From: Firmicutes bacterium UBA6226 | GTDB lineage: Bacteria > Bacillota_A > Clostridia > Peptostreptococcales > Acidaminobacteraceae | Direction of reading: 5' to 3' | Length of the DNA: 12,430 bases | Assembly (NCBI GenBank): GCA_002441045.1 | Contig: DJWQ01000148.1 | Coordinates: forward strand, 21,098-33,527 | Shown: piece by piece, positions 6,423 to 12,430 of the stretch | Position numbering within the stretch: the first letter of the stretch is position 1 | Layout of the letters: the number at the start of each line of letters is the position of its first letter | The notes under the pieces: generated by a model | Told to the model about the DNA's origin: nothing | The model's database searches: none | What the model saw: the letters and a program-made list of their open reading frames with translations, nothing else | Program-made: the position numbers and the translations under genes

Positions 6423-8873
6423 ATGGATAAGCTCAAATTAAAACCCGAACAACTCTACAACAGATGTGATCCAAGCTTACTAAGTTTTGAAACTACGGAG
6501 GAATTGAGCCCAATCCGAGGTATTATCGGACAAGAACGAGCAAAAAAATCCATGACGTTTGGTCTTGGTGTAACTAAAAAGGGTTACAACATCTATGTGT
6601 CAGGACAATGGGGAACAGGTAGAAACAGTTTTGTTAATATGCTTACTGAAGAGCAAGCGATTAAACGGCCCGCACCAAGTGATTGGCTTTATGTTAATAA
6701 TTTTAAAGACACTTACCATCCGATTGCTATACGCGTGGAAAATGGTCAGGGAAAAAATATAATCAAACAAATCGAGCGCGCCATTCGATTTTTACGTCGC
6801 GGCATAATGGAGATATTTTCTAGCAGAGATTATGAAAATGCGAAACAAAAATTAATTGAGGCTTATAATGAACAATCCAATACGATTGTTGAAAGATTGA
6901 ATGAAATTGGAAAGAAGTATGGTTTTTTATTTTCTTTAACGGAGAAAGGCATCGTAAGTATTCCACTTAAAGACGGAAAACCAATGAATGAAGAGGATTA
7001 TCACAATATCTCTCAAAAAGATTATGAAATTCTAATGAGTAATTCGCAAAAACTAAGTCTTGAAACCATAGACTTGTTTAATAAGCTCAGAATGGAAGAG
7101 GAGAATCTTAGAAATCATCTAAAGAGTCTGGATGAGCAAATGGTTCGACATCTCGTTAAATTTCATTTAGAAGGCATTAAAGAAAAAAATAAAAATAATG
7201 AAGAAATTCGTCGGTATATCGATATGCTTGAAGACGATATCGTTGAAAATCTTGAATTCTTTAAGGAAGAAGAAGAAGAGGAGGACGAGAATAATCCATT
7301 AGCGATATTTGCAGCGAATAAAAATCCAGAGTCGTTTTTTGAACGCTATCGAATTAATTTGTTTGTGGATAACAGTGAAGTCAAACATGCACCCGTTATT
7401 TTTGAATCGAATCCAACCTACTATAATTTGGCGGGCAGTATTGAGTATCAAAATGAAATGGGCGTGATGAAAACAGATTTTACAATGATCAAGCCAGGTG
7501 CACTCCATCTTGCAAATGGCGGTTATCTTATTTTACTGGCAAAAGATATCCTTAGCAATCCGTACTCGTGGAAGAGCTTGAAGAGAAGTTTGCTAGATGA
7601 AGCGGTAACGATTGATAGTAGAGCTTCATTTGCAGGTGCTTTAGTATCTCAAACCATTCGACCAGAGCCGATTCCTATTGATGTCAAAGTGATTATCATT
7701 GGTGATTATTATACCTATTCTATTTTAAATGCTTATGATGAAGAGTTTCAAAAGCTGTTTAAAGTTATGGTTGACTTTGACGAGGAGATGGAGCGAACAC
7801 GTGAAAATATTGATCAGTTTTCAAGATTTGTCTCTACAAAATGCCAAATGGAAGGCTTGAGTCACTTTACTGCCGAGGCAGTAGCGTTATTGGTAGAGCA
7901 TGCTACCCGACTCTCTGATGATCAGTCTAAATTAACGGCTCATTTAAAAACCATTGGCGACATTATCATTGAAGCAGACGCTTGGTCGAGCTATTATAAA
8001 GAAAACTATGTCACGAGGGAACACGTTCAAAAAGCCCTTGATGAGCGAAAAATCAGGGCTAACAAGTACGAGGAAAATACACTTTCGCTTTATAAAGAAG
8101 GTGTCTATCTCATGGATGTAGATGGTTTTAAGATCGGTGAAATAAATGGTCTTGCAGTAGTGGGTGCTGGTCAATATTCATTTGGTAAACCTTCTAAAAT
8201 TACGGTTTCCACATATCAAGGCAGACAAGGTATTATCAACATTGAAAGAGAAGCTAGAACCAGTGGTAAGATTCATGATAAAGGCGTTATGATATTAACG
8301 GGTTTCCTTGGGCGTATGTTTGCTCAAGACAAACCACTCGCATTAACCGCAAGCATCGTTTTTGAACAACTTTACTCAGGTGTCGATGGCGATAGTGCCT
8401 CTAGTACAGAGCTTTACGCCTTGCTATCTGATTTGTCTGGCGTTCCAATCAATCAAGCGATTGCAGTAACGGGTTCGGTCAATCAACGCGGAATCATTCA
8501 ACCTATAGGTGGCGTAAACGAGAAAATTGAAGGCTATTATAACGTCTGCAAAATAAAGGGTTTGAACAATGAACAAGGCGTTATGATTCCGATTCAAAAT
8601 GTAAAGAACTTGATGTTAAGTGAAGAAATCGTAGATGCGGTAAGAAAGGGTACTTTCCATATTTGGGCAATTTCAAATGTAGATGAGGGTCTTGAAATTT
8701 TAACCGGTAGAAAGCCTGGAAAACGAACTTCGACAGGAAGTTTTGAGAAAGGAACGATCTATCATTTGGTTGATGAACGCCTAAAATTACTAGCAAAAGA
8801 TGGTCGCACAACAAAAAAAGATTCGGGAGCCTCAGATAAGACATCCCGAACATCAAAGAAAGCTACAGAATAA
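6423..8873 (+). CDS. Lon-like protease of the AAA_32 / LonC type
   Basis: Large cytoplasmic serine protease, 816 residues. ATG at 6423 has AGGAGG (6412-6417) five bases upstream. The C-terminal Lon proteolytic domain is intact: Ser658 in DGDSAS and Lys701 in GGVNEKIEG, 43 residues apart as in classical Lon. The N-terminal AAA-like part is degenerate. The Walker A position reads GQWGTGRN (61-68), with Arg and Asn in place of Lys and Ser/Thr. The Walker B position reads YLILLAKD (368-375) without the usual Asp-Glu. This matches the AAA_32 family, some members of which (LonC) are reported to lack ATPase activity. A helical, charged insertion (about 105-300) includes an acidic run at 282-289. The tail after about 790 is Lys/Ser/Thr-rich low complexity, and its DNA also forms the terminator of the opposing fau gene. 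It is probably monocistronic, flanked by terminators and converging on fau. Substrates are unknown. Confidence 0.92.
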   Translation: MDKLKLKPEQLYNRCDPSLLSFETTEELSPIRGIIGQERAKKSMTFGLGVTKKGYNIYVSGQWGTGRNSFVNMLTEEQAIKRPAPSDWLYVNNFKDTYHPIAIRVENGQGKNIIKQIERAIRFLRRGIMEIFSSRDYENAKQKLIEAYNEQSNTIVERLNEIGKKYGFLFSLTEKGIVSIPLKDGKPMNEEDYHNISQKDYEILMSNSQKLSLETIDLFNKLRMEEENLRNHLKSLDEQMVRHLVKFHLEGIKEKNKNNEEIRRYIDMLEDDIVENLEFFKEEEEEEDENNPLAIFAANKNPESFFERYRINLFVDNSEVKHAPVIFESNPTYYNLAGSIEYQNEMGVMKTDFTMIKPGALHLANGGYLILLAKDILSNPYSWKSLKRSLLDEAVTIDSRASFAGALVSQTIRPEPIPIDVKVIIIGDYYTYSILNAYDEEFQKLFKVMVDFDEEMERTRENIDQFSRFVSTKCQMEGLSHFTAEAVALLVEHATRLSDDQSKLTAHLKTIGDIIIEADAWSSYYKENYVTREHVQKALDERKIRANKYEENTLSLYKEGVYLMDVDGFKIGEINGLAVVGAGQYSFGKPSKITVSTYQGRQGIINIEREARTSGKIHDKGVMILTGFLGRMFAQDKPLALTASIVFEQLYSGVDGDSASSTELYALLSDLSGVPINQAIAVTGSVNQRGIIQPIGGVNEKIEGYYNVCKIKGLNNEQGVMIPIQNVKNLMLSEEIVDAVRKGTFHIWAISNVDEGLEILTGRKPGKRTSTGSFEKGTIYHLVDERLKLLAKDGRTTKKDSGASDKTSRTSKKATE
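8813..8850 (-). terminator. fau terminator embedded in the protease gene
   Basis: On the minus strand TTCGGGA (8850-8844) pairs with TCCCGAA (8828-8822) around a 15-base loop, then TC and seven T (8819-8813). It starts 12 bases after the fau stop codon, the right place and orientation for a Rho-independent terminator. It lies wholly inside the last codons of the protease gene, about residues 797-809. The stem is short, so strength is uncertain. Confidence 0.65.
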
Positions 8874-9435
8874 AATTTCTTAAACCAGTTTCAGTCAATA
8901 GCTTGTGTATCTTTTGATCAAAAGCATCTGATGGCAACTTTGAAACGACCTGACATTCAAAAGCGATTCCTATGCTAGGGATCGCTTTTTTGAGTGAATT
9001 GAAAAAGCGATCATAGAAACCACCACCATAGCCAAGTCTATAACCAAGTAGATCAAAAGCGACACCAGGAGTTAACACTAAGTCGATGTCTTCAAAATCG
9101 ATTTGAGAATGTTCACTGGGATTTGGCTCTAAAATGCCATAGCTGTTTTTTACAAGCGCATTTAAATCATCTACAAGGTAAAAATGCATCGTTTTAAGAG
9201 TCATATCAATAAGTGGTAATACCAGCCTTTTACCTGTTGCCAGGATTGATTCGTTGATTTTTTGCATTTCAATTTCGTTTCTGAAGCTAACGAAGGATGC
9301 AATGGTATTGGCATTTTTAAATTCAGACATGAGAGTAAGTGATTTTAGAATAATCGATTCAGCTTTTTCTCTTTCTTCTGTAGTTAGCATATTTCGTCTT
9401 TCGAGAATTTCTGTTCTGATTTGCCTCTTGTCCAT
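8863..9435 (-). CDS. fau: 5-formyltetrahydrofolate cyclo-ligase (MTHFS)
   Basis: Converts 5-formyltetrahydrofolate to 5,10-methenyltetrahydrofolate using ATP, returning a storage folate to one-carbon metabolism; also known as ygfA or yqgN. The product is 190 residues, the normal length. ATG at 9435-9433 has GAGGTG (9446-9441 on the minus strand) five bases upstream. Conserved features are an N-terminal basic helix (MDKRQIRTEILERR), FVSFRNEIEM (48-57) in the substrate region, KRLVLPLI (69-76), YGILEPNP, LVLTPGVAFD (119-128) and the ATP-binding loop GYRLGYGGGFYDR (131-143). It converges on the Lon-like gene and overlaps its end by 11 bp tail to tail. It starts divergently from ftsE across a 183-bp AT-rich gap. 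The stretch coding residues 149-159 doubles as a strong plus-strand terminator. Function is clear from motifs. Confidence 0.95.
   Translation of the reverse strand: MDKRQIRTEILERRNMLTTEEREKAESIILKSLTLMSEFKNANTIASFVSFRNEIEMQKINESILATGKRLVLPLIDMTLKTMHFYLVDDLNALVKNSYGILEPNPSEHSQIDFEDIDLVLTPGVAFDLLGYRLGYGGGFYDRFFNSLKKAIPSIGIAFECQVVSKLPSDAFDQKIHKLLTETGLRNFIL
8959..8991 (+). terminator. protease-gene terminator embedded in fau
   Basis: AAAAGCGATTCC (8959-8970) pairs with GGGATCGCTTTT (8978-8989) through one G-U wobble, giving a continuous 12-bp stem with a seven-base loop and six T (8986-8991). It is a textbook plus-strand terminator, 85 bases after the protease stop. It lies inside the fau coding sequence, over the codons for KKAIPSIGIAF. 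Confidence 0.82.
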
Positions 9436-9466
9436 AAATTCACCTCGGTGTAATATTTATTTAATA

Positions 9467-9482
9467 ATTATAATCAATTATA
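9467..9482 (-). promoter_or_regulatory. possible -10 elements of the fau promoter
   Basis: Two exact TATAAT hexamers read on the minus strand (9482-9477 and 9472-9467) within an AT-rich stretch 32-47 bases before the fau start. Neither has a good -35 at 16-18 bases, so the exact promoter is not resolved. Confidence 0.28.
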
Positions 9483-9485
9483 CTA

Positions 9486-9514
9486 TTAAAATCATCCTTA
9501 AGTATAGGTATAAT
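9486..9514 (+). promoter_or_regulatory. possible upstream promoter for ftsE
   Basis: TTAAAA (9486-9491) and TATAAT (9509-9514) are separated by 17 bases. The -10 is perfect and the -35 is weak (four of six). It may be an alternative to the promoter at 9525-9553. Confidence 0.35.
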
Positions 9515-9524
9515 GTATATAGGG

Positions 9525-9553
9525 TTTACGCGTGACGCAACAATTAGTATAAT
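9525..9553 (+). promoter_or_regulatory. likely ftsE operon promoter
   Basis: TTTACG (9525-9530, four of six to TTGACA) and a perfect TATAAT (9548-9553) stand 17 bases apart. The start point would be near 9560, about 60 bases before the ftsE ATG, with the cre-like palindrome just downstream. Confidence 0.55.
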
Positions 9554-9570
9554 AACAACAGAGCGTGAAT

Positions 9571-9588
9571 TCTGTAAACGTTAACAGT
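9571..9588 (+). promoter_or_regulatory. cre-like operator (CcpA/LacI-family) upstream of ftsE
   Basis: TGTAAACGTTAACA (9573-9586) matches every defined position of the CcpA catabolite-response consensus TGWAANCGNTNWCA. It sits in the 16-base near-palindrome CTGTAAACGTTAACAG (9572-9587), which has one mismatched pair and the central CG typical of LacI/GalR-family operators. Relative to the likely promoter it would cover about +13 to +26, a position where such proteins block initiation or elongation. The regulator is not in the window. Confidence 0.5.
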
Positions 9589-9618
9589 TAGCAACAAGTG
9601 CTGAAATGGGAGATTGAT

Positions 9619-10305
9619 ATGATAGAATTTCAAAATGTGACTAAAAAGTATGACAATGGTGTTCTAGCACTTGATAGAGTAAGTGTCAAAATAGATAAAG
9701 GTGAGTTTGTTTTTATCGTCGGCCCTAGTGGCGCGGGAAAATCAACATTTATAAAAGCAGTTTTAAAGGAAGTCGATGTGACCAGTGGCCATATTGCAGT
9801 GGATGACATGGACATTACGAAGCTTCACAGGCGACGCGTACCTTATTTGAGGCGAAAAGTAGGCGTCGTTTTCCAAGATTTTAGGTTGTTGCCTAATAAG
9901 ACGGTCTATGAAAATATTGCTTTTGCAATGGAAATAACGGGGACCCCACACCGTAACATTCGAAAGCAGGTTCCAATGATCTTAGCACTGGTTGGATTAA
10001 ATGGAAAGGGGAATTTCTACCCCAACCAACTGTCTGGTGGTGAACAACAACGTGTTTCCATAGCACGATCAATTATTAATAATCCACCCATTTTAATAGC
10101 GGATGAACCAACTGGAAACTTAGACCCAGATACATCTTGGGAGATAATGAAAGTTTTGAGAACGATCAATCGTCGTGGCACCACTATTTTAATGGCAACA
10201 CATGATCGAGAGATTGTCGATATTATGAAAAAACGCGTCATAGCCCTAGAAAATGGACAAATAGCTAGAGATGACAAAGTGGGAGTGTATGGGTATGATG
10301 ATTAA
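9619..10305 (+). CDS. ftsE: cell-division ABC ATPase FtsE
   Basis: Cytoplasmic ATPase that pairs with FtsX to drive conformational signals to peptidoglycan hydrolases outside the membrane. ATG at 9619 has GGGAG (9608-9612) six bases upstream and gives 228 residues, the standard FtsE length. The in-frame GTG at 9598 lacks a site. ABC motifs are complete: Walker A GPSGAGKST (35-43), Q-loop Gln86 in VFQDFRLL, signature LSGGEQQR (138-145), Walker B ILIADEP (158-164) with Glu163, D-loop NLDP and switch His195. The FtsE-like VFQDFRLLPNKTVYENI stretch separates it from LolD/MacB relatives, and the ftsX neighbour confirms this. It overlaps ftsX by 11 bases, suggesting coupled translation. Expression probably starts at 9525-9553, possibly under the adjacent cre-like site. 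Confidence 0.96.
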   Translation: MIEFQNVTKKYDNGVLALDRVSVKIDKGEFVFIVGPSGAGKSTFIKAVLKEVDVTSGHIAVDDMDITKLHRRRVPYLRRKVGVVFQDFRLLPNKTVYENIAFAMEITGTPHRNIRKQVPMILALVGLNGKGNFYPNQLSGGEQQRVSIARSIINNPPILIADEPTGNLDPDTSWEIMKVLRTINRRGTTILMATHDREIVDIMKKRVIALENGQIARDDKVGVYGYDD

Positions 10306-11188
10306 ACCAGTTTTTACTTTAAAAGAAGCATTTAAGAATCTTTGGCGTAATCGATTAATGAGCATTGCCTCGATTTCTTCGGTTTCAGCGACGCTTTTGA
10401 TTCTGGGCATTATTTTTGCATTAATTCTCAATATCAATGCAATGGCACAATCAGCTAAAGATCAGTTTGATTCAATTCAAGTTTATTTGAATGATGACTT
10501 AAGCAGCGATGAAGTTATTGCGTTGCAAGATAAAATTAAAGAAGTTGAAGGCGTCTCAGATGTCGTCTATGAAAGTAAATCAGATGCATTAAAAAGAATG
10601 AAAGAATCTTGGCAAGATAATGCTTATTTACTTGAGGGCTTGGAGTCAAATCCTTTGCCCAGTTCATTGATCGTCTACTTGTCAGATATTTATTATTCTG
10701 GTAGTGTGCTTAATGAAATCAAAAATTTGAATGGTATTGAAGAAATTAAGTCTTACCAAGATATTGTTGAACAGTTGTTATCGATAACTGAAGGCATTAG
10801 AAAAACTGGAATAATCGTTATCTTTGTCTTAATAGCGATATCGACCTTTATCATTCACAATACGATAAAACTTACCGTGAATTCAAGACGACGCGAGATT
10901 AACATTATGAAATACGTTGGCGCTACGAACTGGTTTATTCGATGGCCATTTTTAGTAGAAGGAACGATTCTTGGATTAATAGGGGCAGGCCTTTCCGCAT
11001 TAGCAATGAAGTTTGCTTATGACTATGTTTTTGAAATGATGCATTCAGATTTTTACGTTTTAGTATCTGCATATGTAATCCCACCTACCGATTTGATGAA
11101 AGACGTTTTATTTTTATTCTTGATCATTGGAGCTGGAATTGGCGCGCTTGGCAGTATTTGGTCTATGCGTAAGTATTTAAACGTATAG
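10295..11188 (+). CDS. ftsX: cell-division permease-like protein FtsX
   Basis: Membrane partner of FtsE that relays ATP hydrolysis to a hydrolase outside the cell rather than moving a substrate. ATG at 10295 is preferred because GGGAG (10281-10285) lies nine bases upstream; in-frame ATGs at 10289 and 10298 are possible and change the product by two or one residues. The product is 297 residues with a cytoplasmic N-terminus containing FKNLWRNRLMS. Four membrane segments lie near 22-46, 170-193, 219-241 and 268-290. A large extracellular loop of about 120 residues (47-169) fits hydrolase docking. NSRRREINIMKYVGAT (196-211) is the conserved cytoplasmic coupling loop of the FtsX/MacB fold. The M23 hydrolase gene starts nine bases downstream, so its product is the obvious partner. 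Confidence 0.95.
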   Translation: MMIKPVFTLKEAFKNLWRNRLMSIASISSVSATLLILGIIFALILNINAMAQSAKDQFDSIQVYLNDDLSSDEVIALQDKIKEVEGVSDVVYESKSDALKRMKESWQDNAYLLEGLESNPLPSSLIVYLSDIYYSGSVLNEIKNLNGIEEIKSYQDIVEQLLSITEGIRKTGIIVIFVLIAISTFIIHNTIKLTVNSRRREINIMKYVGATNWFIRWPFLVEGTILGLIGAGLSALAMKFAYDYVFEMMHSDFYVLVSAYVIPPTDLMKDVLFLFLIIGAGIGALGSIWSMRKYLNV

Positions 11189-11197
11189 GAGGGCGAG

Positions 11198-12337
11198 ATG
11201 AAGAAAGAAAAATTTAGATCTGTATTTTCTTTGTTTTTAGCGATTACGCTTCTCTTAACTAGCATTTCCTTTGCCAATGATGAACTTAAAAAGCGAGAGA
11301 GAGAGCTAGAGGAGCTGAATCAAAAGCTTGAAGCAATTGATGCGGATATTGATGCCAATCGAACGTTACAAAACCAAACGAATCAGAAAATTAATACCGT
11401 TCAGAACAGTATTAAAACACTTGAAGGTGAAATCACTCAATTGAATACAGAGATAGACAATACTGAAATTGCTATTGATGAAAAGACTAAAGAGCTTGCT
11501 GAAGCAGAAGAAAAAATTGGTGAAAAAAATGAGCTTCTCAACGAGCGACTAAGAGTGATGTATAAGACCGGTACGATAGGATATGTAGAAGTACTCTTTG
11601 GTGCAGAAGATTTTACGGATCTTCTTTCAAGAATTGATATGATTCAAATGATAGTGGTTCACGATCAAAATCTAATTTCATTTTTAAAAGAGCAACGGGA
11701 TATTGTTGCTACTAAAAAATTAGAGCTTGAAGAAATCCAAGAACAATTATTAGCTTTAATTGATACTAAAATGAAAAAGCAAGATGAATTAACAGTTGCG
11801 CTTAATAATTTAATTGCATATAAACAAGATTTAAAAAATGATGAGTCTGCAATGATTGAACTTGAAAAGGCAACACAAAATGATGCAGATAAAATAACAG
11901 ACCTCATTAAAAACCTGAAACTTGCTGCAACCTATGTTGGTGGTGAAATGATGTGGCCAGTACCAGGTAAGTATTCAATTAGTTCCTATTTTGGGAATAG
12001 ATTACACCCGATTTCGAAGGAATATACGATGCACACCGGTATAGATATTGAATCGCCGAGAAAAACGCCTTTTGTAGCAGCTCAAACGGGCACTGTTGTA
12101 TTTGCCAATTGGTTTGCAGGCTATGGAAAAGCAATCATTATTGATCATGGTGGTGGCTATACGACTTTATACGGACATCTTGACGTCATTAGCGTCAATG
12201 TCGGTGATGTTGTAAAAAAAGGTGAAGTTATCGGACAAACCGGTAACACAGGATATTCTACTGGACCACATCTACATTTTGAAGTTCGTATGAATGGTGA
12301 ATATGTGGATCCAATGACTTATGTTAAAGGAAATTGA
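11198..12337 (+). CDS. secreted coiled-coil M23 peptidoglycan peptidase (EnvC/CwlO-like partner of FtsEX)
   Basis: Zinc metallopeptidase predicted to cut peptide cross-links in peptidoglycan. ATG at 11198 has AGGAGG (11187-11192) five bases upstream. The signal peptide is MKKEKFR plus a hydrophobic core, with probable cleavage after SFA (residue 26). Residues about 27-240 are a long, charged, Asn/Gln/Glu/Lys-rich coiled coil, interrupted near 115-155 by MYKTGTIGYVEVLFGAEDF, a conserved element of EnvC/PcsB/CwlO-type proteins. The M23 (LytM) domain spans about 255-379. Its zinc and catalytic residues are all present: His279 and Asp283 in HTGID, His327 in LYGH, and His358 and His360 in GPHLHFE. 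Unlike E. coli EnvC, whose LytM domain is degenerate and only activates amidases, this one should be a hydrolase. Directly following ftsEX, it is probably the effector they gate; this is inferred from EnvC, PcsB and CwlO. Confidence 0.92.
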   Translation: MKKEKFRSVFSLFLAITLLLTSISFANDELKKRERELEELNQKLEAIDADIDANRTLQNQTNQKINTVQNSIKTLEGEITQLNTEIDNTEIAIDEKTKELAEAEEKIGEKNELLNERLRVMYKTGTIGYVEVLFGAEDFTDLLSRIDMIQMIVVHDQNLISFLKEQRDIVATKKLELEEIQEQLLALIDTKMKKQDELTVALNNLIAYKQDLKNDESAMIELEKATQNDADKITDLIKNLKLAATYVGGEMMWPVPGKYSISSYFGNRLHPISKEYTMHTGIDIESPRKTPFVAAQTGTVVFANWFAGYGKAIIIDHGGGYTTLYGHLDVISVNVGDVVKKGEVIGQTGNTGYSTGPHLHFEVRMNGEYVDPMTYVKGN

Positions 12338-12347
12338 GGTGTATAAA

Positions 12348-12430
12348 TTGAAAAAATCAAATGTTGTTATATTGAGCTTATTTTTAGTCGCGATTACTGC
12401 ACTATCTACATTTTTTGTTACAACTTTACT
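12348..12430 (+). CDS. start of an exported protein, possibly S41 C-terminal processing peptidase (truncated by window)
   Basis: A reading frame opens at TTG 12348, six bases after GAGGTG (12336-12341), which overlaps the stop of the M23 gene. Only 27 codons are visible: a Lys-Lys start followed by an unbroken hydrophobic stretch (VVILSLFLVAITALSTFFV), a signal peptide or membrane anchor. In Bacillota a carboxyl-terminal processing protease (CtpA/CtpB, family S41) often follows ftsE-ftsX or ftsEX-M23, so that is the likeliest identity. No catalytic part is visible and the call rests on context. It appears to be the fourth gene of the ftsEX operon. Confidence 0.55.
   Translation, partial: MKKSNVVILSLFLVAITALSTFFVTTL

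Noticed and set aside
7263..7289. GAA/GAG codon run in the Lon-like gene as a simple-sequence repeat
   Set aside because: The run is short and mixed (four GAA, two GAG, then GAC and GAG); it encodes an ordinary acidic linker and is not obviously a phase-variable repeat.
8581..8856. Open frame of 91 codons on the minus strand at the end of the Lon-like gene
   Set aside because: It is antisense to the conserved proteolytic domain, matches no family I recognise and crosses the fau terminator.
9254..9535. Open plus-strand frame of 93 codons across the start of fau
   Set aside because: It is antisense to the well-supported fau gene and runs into AT-rich promoter DNA; no ribosome binding site or known motif.

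Overview
The window comes from a low-GC, Gram-positive-type bacterium (Bacillota, most likely Clostridia). The signs are AT-rich codon use, strong GGAGG-type ribosome binding sites, TTG and GTG starts, U-tailed hairpin terminators, an alr-mazF pair, the S-layer-anchoring pair csaB-tagA next to a DUF5693 membrane protein, and ftsE-ftsX followed by an M23 hydrolase. I see no mobile element, phage gene, tRNA, rRNA or CRISPR array. It reads as a chromosomal housekeeping region, and genus cannot be fixed from the sequence alone.

Layout. (1) 2-598: 3' part of alanine racemase (alr). (2) 700-1056: a MazF/NdoA-type mRNA interferase with no antitoxin gene beside it, closed by a terminator. (3) 1107-6283: a tightly spaced four-gene unit, DUF5693 membrane protein, csaB, tagA and a four-domain S1 RNA-binding protein, ending at a perfect 14-bp hairpin. 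The first three genes look like a module for a pyruvylated secondary cell-wall polymer that anchors SLH-domain proteins. (4) 6423-8873: a Lon-like protease with an intact Ser-Lys dyad but degenerate ATPase motifs. (5) 8863-9435, minus strand: 5-formyltetrahydrofolate cyclo-ligase, converging on the protease gene and overlapping it by 11 bp. (6) 9619 to the right edge: ftsE, ftsX, a secreted coiled-coil M23 peptidase and the first codons of a further exported protein. This is a division and peptidoglycan-remodelling operon in which FtsEX probably gates the hydrolase across the membrane.

The main theme is the cell envelope: D-alanine supply, wall-polymer glycosylation and pyruvylation, and hydrolase activation. 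The best candidates for a second look are regulatory. The convergent protease/fau pair appears to carry each other's intrinsic terminators inside the coding sequence. A perfect match to the CcpA cre consensus lies just after the likely ftsE promoter. The mazF homologue lacks the usual adjacent antitoxin but has a palindrome in its leader. A terminator lies directly before the ribosome binding site of the wall-polymer operon. I found no wholly new multi-gene system; the DUF5693 protein is the least understood gene here.
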